Shown in pieces: positions 59,922 to 64,000 of a stretch of 64,000 nucleotides of DNA. Both the position numbers and the translations under genes were made by a program. How positions within the stretch are numbered: position 1 is the stretch's first letter; each line of letters begins with the position of its first letter. Source of the stretch: Zhenpiania hominis (lineage in GTDB: Bacteria > Bacillota > Clostridia > Peptostreptococcales > Anaerovoracaceae); NCBI RefSeq assembly GCF_014333425.1, contig NZ_JACRYT010000001.1, forward strand, positions 482,961 to 546,960, given 5' to 3'. The notes under the pieces were generated by a model. It did not search any database. It was not told the DNA's origin and saw only the letters and a list, made by a program, of their open reading frames with translations.

Positions 59922-62147
59922 ATGAAGATAAATAAAAACGCGGAAACTGTGTTAAAACAGAGATACTTGATAAAAGATGAAAACGGGGAGCCTGTCGAAA
60001 CTATTGACGGGATGTTCGTCAGAGTTGCCAGAGCAATTGCCGAGGCTGATACACTCCATGATGAGAAGGCCGATACGACAGAGACGGAAAAGATATTCTA
60101 CGATATGATGACGAATCTGGAATTTCTGCCGAATTCGCCGACCCTGATGAACGCCGGACGGGATCTGGGACAGCTTTCCGCCTGTTTTGTGCTGCCTGTA
60201 GAAGACAGTATGGAATCTATTTTCGAGGCGATTAAGCAGGCTGCGCTGATTCATAAGAGCGGAGGGGGAACCGGATTTTCCTTTTCCAGGCTCAGGCCGG
60301 AAGGAAGTACGGTTAACTCTACGGGTGGAGTGGCCAGCGGGCCTATCAGCTTTATGAAAGTGTTTAATATGGCTACCGAAGCCATCAAACAGGGCGGATC
60401 GCGGCGCGGCGCCAACATGGGAATCCTGCGTATCGACCACCCGGATATTCTGAAGTTTATTGACTGCAAGGCAGATAACACGGAGATTACCAATTTTAAT
60501 CTTTCCGTAGGACTGACAGAAGACTTTATGAACGCCGCGGAAGCAGGCAGGGAGTACGAGCTGATCGATCCGCATACGAGGAAAGCGGTGAAAAAGCTGA
60601 ATGCCAGAGTTGTATTTAATAAAATTGTCGACGCGGCCTGGAGGAATGGGGAGCCGGGGATTATTTTCCTGGATCGGCTCAACCGGGACAACATTGTGCC
60701 GCGGCAGGGGCAGATCGAGGCAACGAACCCCTGCGGAGAACAGCCCCTTTTGGCCCATGAAAGCTGCAATCTGGGATCGATTAACCTGACCAAAATGATA
60801 AAAAAGGAAGGTGGCTCCGCTGTCTTTGACTGGGAGAAGTTAGAGCGGACTGTCGAGAATGCCGTTCATTTTCTGGATAATGTTATTGATGTAAATAAAT
60901 ATCCACTGGAACAAATTTCCTTCACAACAAAGCAAACAAGAAAGATTGGGCTGGGTGTCATGGGATGGGCCGATAGCCTGCTGATGATGGGAATTCCGTA
61001 TAATACGGAGGAAGCGGTTCAGCTGGCGGAAAAGGTAATGGCCTTTATTACGGAGAAGGGAAGAGAAACCAGCAGAAAGTTGGCGGAAAAGAGGGGAGCG
61101 TTTCCTCTGTTCGCGGAGAGTACGCTGCCGCAGGACAAGCCTCAGAGAAACGGAACGATTACAACGATTGCGCCGACCGGAACCCTGTCCATTATCGGAG
61201 GGTGCTCTTCCGGAGTAGAGCCGGTGTTTGCTTATGTGTTTATCCGCAATATTATGGACGGAACCGAGCTTTTGGAAGTCAACCCGGTGCTGAAAGAGAA
61301 GCTGGAAGAAAGGGGCCTTTACTCCGAAGACCTGATGCGGCGCATCGCGAAGGAGGGGACGGTAAGCCATATCAAAGAAATTCCGGAGGATATCCGCAGA
61401 GTCTTTGTTTCCACCCATGATATCAGTCCGGAATACCATGTGCGCATGCAGGCGGCGTTTCAGAAGTTTACAGATAACGCGGTTTCAAAGACGGTGAATT
61501 TCAGTAACAGCGCAACACGAGAAGATGTGGCGAAAGTCTACTCGCTGGCTTTTTCCTTAGGCTGCAAGGGCGTGACGATTTACAGAGACGGCAGCAGAGA
61601 CGAGCAGGTACTCAATATCGGCAAAGTAAAGCGTGGAGATGAGCCAAAGCAGCAGCAGATTACGCCGCGCCCGCGCCCGGATGTGGTAACCGGCGTGACG
61701 GAACGGGTAAAAATCGGATGCGGAAATCTGTATATTACCGTCAATTATGATGAACAGGGAATTTGTGAAATCTTTACCAATACCGGAAAAGCAGGCGGCT
61801 GTCCAAGTCAGAGCGAAGCTACCGCCAGACTGGCTTCGGTTGCTCTGCGCAGCGGGATCGATGTAAATACCATTGTGGATCAGCTCAGAGGAATCCGCTG
61901 TCCGTCCACGATCCGGCAGCACGGACTGAAATGTACATCCTGTCCGGACGCGATTGCGAGAGTCATTGAACAGGAATATGAAAAACAGGTTGCTCTCGGA
62001 AACTGGCTGCCGCTGCCGGACGCAATCAAACCGACGCCTGAGGTGCCGCTGGATGATTCCGCGCGCTGCCCGGAATGCGGAGGAGCGCTGGAGCACGAGA
62101 GCGGATGTGTGATCTGCAGGCAGTGCGGATATAGTAAGTGCGGCTGA
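59922..62147 (+). CDS. nrdJ: Adenosylcobalamin-dependent ribonucleotide reductase (class II)
   Basis: The 741-residue enzyme has the class II reductase core: LPNSPTLMNAGRDLGQLSAC (with the first redox Cys), GGGTGFSFSRLRP, GSRRGANMGIL, NPCGEQPLLAHESCNLGSIN (radical Cys) and TIAPTGTLSIIGG. A C-terminal extension has CPSQSEATAR, CTSCPDAIAR and a zinc ribbon CPECGG/CRQCGY. It makes deoxynucleotides without oxygen and needs adenosylcobalamin. GGAGGTC lies 5 bases before ATG 59922; an upstream in-frame start at 59865 overlaps the promoter. No B12 genes are in the window. Confidence 0.95.
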   Translation: MKINKNAETVLKQRYLIKDENGEPVETIDGMFVRVARAIAEADTLHDEKADTTETEKIFYDMMTNLEFLPNSPTLMNAGRDLGQLSACFVLPVEDSMESIFEAIKQAALIHKSGGGTGFSFSRLRPEGSTVNSTGGVASGPISFMKVFNMATEAIKQGGSRRGANMGILRIDHPDILKFIDCKADNTEITNFNLSVGLTEDFMNAAEAGREYELIDPHTRKAVKKLNARVVFNKIVDAAWRNGEPGIIFLDRLNRDNIVPRQGQIEATNPCGEQPLLAHESCNLGSINLTKMIKKEGGSAVFDWEKLERTVENAVHFLDNVIDVNKYPLEQISFTTKQTRKIGLGVMGWADSLLMMGIPYNTEEAVQLAEKVMAFITEKGRETSRKLAEKRGAFPLFAESTLPQDKPQRNGTITTIAPTGTLSIIGGCSSGVEPVFAYVFIRNIMDGTELLEVNPVLKEKLEERGLYSEDLMRRIAKEGTVSHIKEIPEDIRRVFVSTHDISPEYHVRMQAAFQKFTDNAVSKTVNFSNSATREDVAKVYSLAFSLGCKGVTIYRDGSRDEQVLNIGKVKRGDEPKQQQITPRPRPDVVTGVTERVKIGCGNLYITVNYDEQGICEIFTNTGKAGGCPSQSEATARLASVALRSGIDVNTIVDQLRGIRCPSTIRQHGLKCTSCPDAIARVIEQEYEKQVALGNWLPLPDAIKPTPEVPLDDSARCPECGGALEHESGCVICRQCGYSKCG

Positions 62148-62212
62148 TGATAGGGAAATGCTTGAAAAAGCAAGCTTTCGGGTAAACTAGGAGTGAAAGT
62201 GAGGTGAATGCG

Positions 62213-63700
62213 TTGGAAATGGAGAGGATGAAATCCATTCTGTCAGTGGGTGAAAATGTAGCGGTGGAGTTTAAGCGCTGCGGAAACGGGGTACCGCATG
62301 ATGTTTATGAAAGCATTTGCTCTTTTCTGAATCGCTTTGGCGGGGATCTGTTTATGGGTATTCTGGATGACGGAACCGTGAGCGGAGTACCGGAAAAGGC
62401 GGCGCCGGATATGGTGAAAAATTTTATCAGCTGTGTCAGTAATCCGGCGATGTTTTCTCCCACTGTGTATTTATCTCCGGAAATCTTAGAATATGAGGGA
62501 AAGATTGTCATTCATGTTCATGTGCCATCCAGTGCGGAAGTTCACAGTTATAAAGGAATTATTTATGATCGAGTTCATGATTCGGATATAAAGGTTACTT
62601 CCACCTCGCAAATCGCTCAGATGTATATTCGAAAGCAAGATGTGTTTACAGAAAGAAAAATTTATCCTTATGTAAAAACAGAAGACCTGCGACTGGATCT
62701 TCTTCCGAAACTCCGCATTATGGCGGCGAATAACAGCGATGGACAGGGACATCCGTGGAGCAGTATGACAGATGAAGAATTATTGAAAAGCGCGCAGCTT
62801 TACGGACGAGATCGGATATCCGGAGCACAAGGGTATAACCTTGCTGCGGTTATGCTGTTGGGCAGGGACGACGTCATTATGGATGTGGCGCCGGCTTATG
62901 TAACAGATGCTTTAGTCAGGCGTATCAATGTAGATCGCTACGATGACAGGGAAATTATAAAAACAAATCTGGTTGAAAGTTATGAGCTGCTGATGGATTT
63001 TGGGCGAAAACACCTTTCTGATAAATTCTTTTTGGAAGGAGATCAGAGAAAAAATCTGCGTACGATTATTACACGAGAAATGATTGCGAATACCCTGATT
63101 CATCGAGAGTACACAAGCTCCTATCAAGCAAAATTTGTAATTGAACATGAACGCATGTATGTGGAAAACGCGAACCGTGCTTTGCAAGATGCAGTGATAA
63201 CGCCAGACAATCTGGAGCCGAATCCTAAGAACCCTATTATTGCAGCGTTTTTCAGAAATATCGGATATGCGGATCAACTTGGATCCGGTGTACGTAATCT
63301 TTTTAAATACTGTAATTATTATTCAGGAAAAGATCCCCAATTTACAGAGGGAGATATTTTCCGTATTATTGTGCCGCTTGATAACCAATATTCTTTTGAT
63401 TTTGAAGAGAAAAAGACATTTTTGAGAGAAACTGGCGGTAAAACTGGCGGTAAAACTGGCGGTAAAACTGGCGGTAAAACTGTAAGAGCTTTTTCAGAAA
63501 AAGAAAAAGCCATAGTGGACTGCATTGCACAGCAGGCTGAGATAACCGCTGCGCAAATTGCCAGTGAAACGAACCTGTCAAAAAGAACCGTAGAACGGAT
63601 TCTTCGGAATCTAAAAGACGAAGGGGTGTTGCGTCGGGAAGGTTCTAGAAGACAGGGCAGTTGGGTTTTATGTAAGCCTATTGTACAGGAATACCGATAG
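62213..63700 (+). CDS. Schlafen/AlbA_2-type ATP-binding regulator with GGKT repeats
   Basis: The 495-residue protein has an N-terminal AlbA_2/Schlafen domain (GENVAVEFKRCGNGVPHDVY, NRFGGDLFMGILDDGTVSGV) and an HATPase_c_4-like middle (ITREMIANTLIHREYTSSYQ, NIGYADQLGSGVRNLFKYC). After four GGKT repeats it has a winged helix (ITAAQIASETNLSKRTVERI). TTG 62213 lies 6 bases after GAGGTG and is the best start; ATG 62219 is also possible. Such proteins are common in accessory regions and their role, probably transcriptional or RNA-related, is unsettled. Confidence 0.88.
   Translation: MEMERMKSILSVGENVAVEFKRCGNGVPHDVYESICSFLNRFGGDLFMGILDDGTVSGVPEKAAPDMVKNFISCVSNPAMFSPTVYLSPEILEYEGKIVIHVHVPSSAEVHSYKGIIYDRVHDSDIKVTSTSQIAQMYIRKQDVFTERKIYPYVKTEDLRLDLLPKLRIMAANNSDGQGHPWSSMTDEELLKSAQLYGRDRISGAQGYNLAAVMLLGRDDVIMDVAPAYVTDALVRRINVDRYDDREIIKTNLVESYELLMDFGRKHLSDKFFLEGDQRKNLRTIITREMIANTLIHREYTSSYQAKFVIEHERMYVENANRALQDAVITPDNLEPNPKNPIIAAFFRNIGYADQLGSGVRNLFKYCNYYSGKDPQFTEGDIFRIIVPLDNQYSFDFEEKKTFLRETGGKTGGKTGGKTGGKTVRAFSEKEKAIVDCIAQQAEITAAQIASETNLSKRTVERILRNLKDEGVLRREGSRRQGSWVLCKPIVQEYR
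63431..63481 (+). repeat. 12-bp tandem repeat coding for TGGK
   Basis: Four exact copies of ACTGGCGGTAAA (63431-63478) plus ACT. Each unit adds Thr-Gly-Gly-Lys. Changes in number keep the frame and alter only the linker between the ATPase-like and winged-helix parts. Confidence 0.95.
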
Positions 63701-63846
63701 CGGGGAAGGAACAAGATCCTGGTAATATTTTATGAGGGAATTTATTTAGCGAGGTATTTATAAAGTACCACCGTGGCAGCAGAGAACGTACAAAATTTAA
63801 CATTGATAGTGTAAAATAATTGTGGAATTTTTGAGAGAGAACTAAA

Positions 63847-63912
63847 AAGAGACAGTTCCAAAATGATAAAATAGTTTTCATCACAAAAACTCACGAAAGG
63901 AACTGGTCTCTT
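63847..63912 (+). promoter_or_regulatory. Inverted repeat at the transposase leader
   Basis: AAGAGACAGTTCC (63847-63859) and GGAACTGGTCTCTT (63899-63912) are complementary with one bulge and enclose the leader up to the start codon. They could be the transposon end structure or a hairpin that hides the ribosome site (AAAGG, 63896-63900). Confidence 0.55.
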
Positions 63913-64000
63913 ATGGAAACAATTATACAACAAATCGCAAAAAAACTCATCAACAAAATATTGGAGAAAGCATATTCCGGAGGGATTTCTGATATCGATG
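63913..64000 (+). CDS. ISLre2-type transposase, N-terminal start only
   Basis: The frame from ATG 63913 runs open to the window edge and encodes METIIQQIAKKLINKILEKA followed by YSGGISDID. This resembles the N-terminus of ISLre2-family transposases. Only 29 residues are visible, so the assignment rests on this short match and on the inverted repeat just upstream. Whether the element is intact cannot be seen. Confidence 0.6.
   Translation, partial: METIIQQIAKKLINKILEKAYSGGISDID

Noticed and set aside
63431..63481. Short tandem repeats as a CRISPR array
   Set aside because: The unit is 12 bp, contiguous, without spacers and lies inside a coding frame.

Overview
The window reads as a chromosomal segment of an anaerobic Firmicute of the class Clostridia, probably gut-associated. 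The evidence is the strong AGGAGG-type ribosome binding sites with frequent TTG and GTG starts, an adenosylcobalamin-dependent class II ribonucleotide reductase, an EFR1-type flavodoxin/ferredoxin protein, a rubredoxin-glutamate synthase fusion, a Clostridia-style mobilizable element (TnpV, MobA/MobL, small excisionase, tyrosine integrase) and a tetrahydrofolate riboswitch. No rRNA, tRNA or CRISPR array was seen. The species cannot be named from the sequence alone.

Layout. Positions 1-644 hold the end of a Fic gene. About 0.7-11.75 kb is a decayed integrative mobilizable element, bounded by an att-like 22-bp direct repeat: tnpV, an ABC exporter cargo, a relaxase with a hairpin-rich candidate oriT, a small Xis-like protein, an XRE regulator and an integrase disabled by an internal deletion. 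A second block (about 2.35-6.6 kb) has landed in the ABC ATPase gene. It carries a nuclease fragment, a DUF134 remnant, a large secreted surface protein and an IS3 remnant. From 12 to 21.7 kb are accessory genes: an AAA/DUF4143 ATPase, an XRE regulator diverging from a two-gene ABC exporter, a DUF3795 protein, an alpha/beta hydrolase, and a TetR regulator (apparently with an ATA start) followed by a heterodimeric ABC transporter. From 22.3 to 25.4 kb a minus-strand unit encodes an APC permease, a nitrilase-family amidase and a LuxR regulator. From 26 to 30 kb an operon encodes a cyclophilin-like lipoprotein, a flavoprotein, an aldo/keto reductase, a DUF362 lipoprotein and a YcgR/YraQ-like permease, convergent with an alanine/sodium symporter.

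The 31.7-38.4 kb block contains a two-component system, an Rpn-type nuclease and a MacB/BceAB-like ABC transporter. It is bracketed by two direct copies of a repeat that carries a promoter, a 5' UTR and a start codon. A third, more diverged copy lies upstream of an asparaginase gene at 47 kb. Downstream come GNAT enzymes (one fused to a flavoprotein), a membrane-anchored phosphoesterase, a NYN/LOTUS protein, a MutT-type Nudix protein, a Fur/PerR regulator, rubredoxin-glutamate synthase, carbonic anhydrase, a peptidoglycan-type deacetylase and asparaginase.

From 47.5 to 54.6 kb a tetrahydrofolate riboswitch precedes folE, an HD hydrolase, folP and folBK. These are followed by a small unknown gene, NudC, two COG0523/CobW-type metallochaperone GTPases and an EFR1 protein, so folate synthesis and metal (probably zinc) allocation are neighbours. 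The last 10 kb carries a hybrid histidine kinase, a hotdog thioesterase, an APC permease, an EamA exporter, NrdJ, a Schlafen/AlbA-type ATP-binding regulator with a GGKT repeat tract, and the start of an ISLre2-type transposase cut by the window edge.
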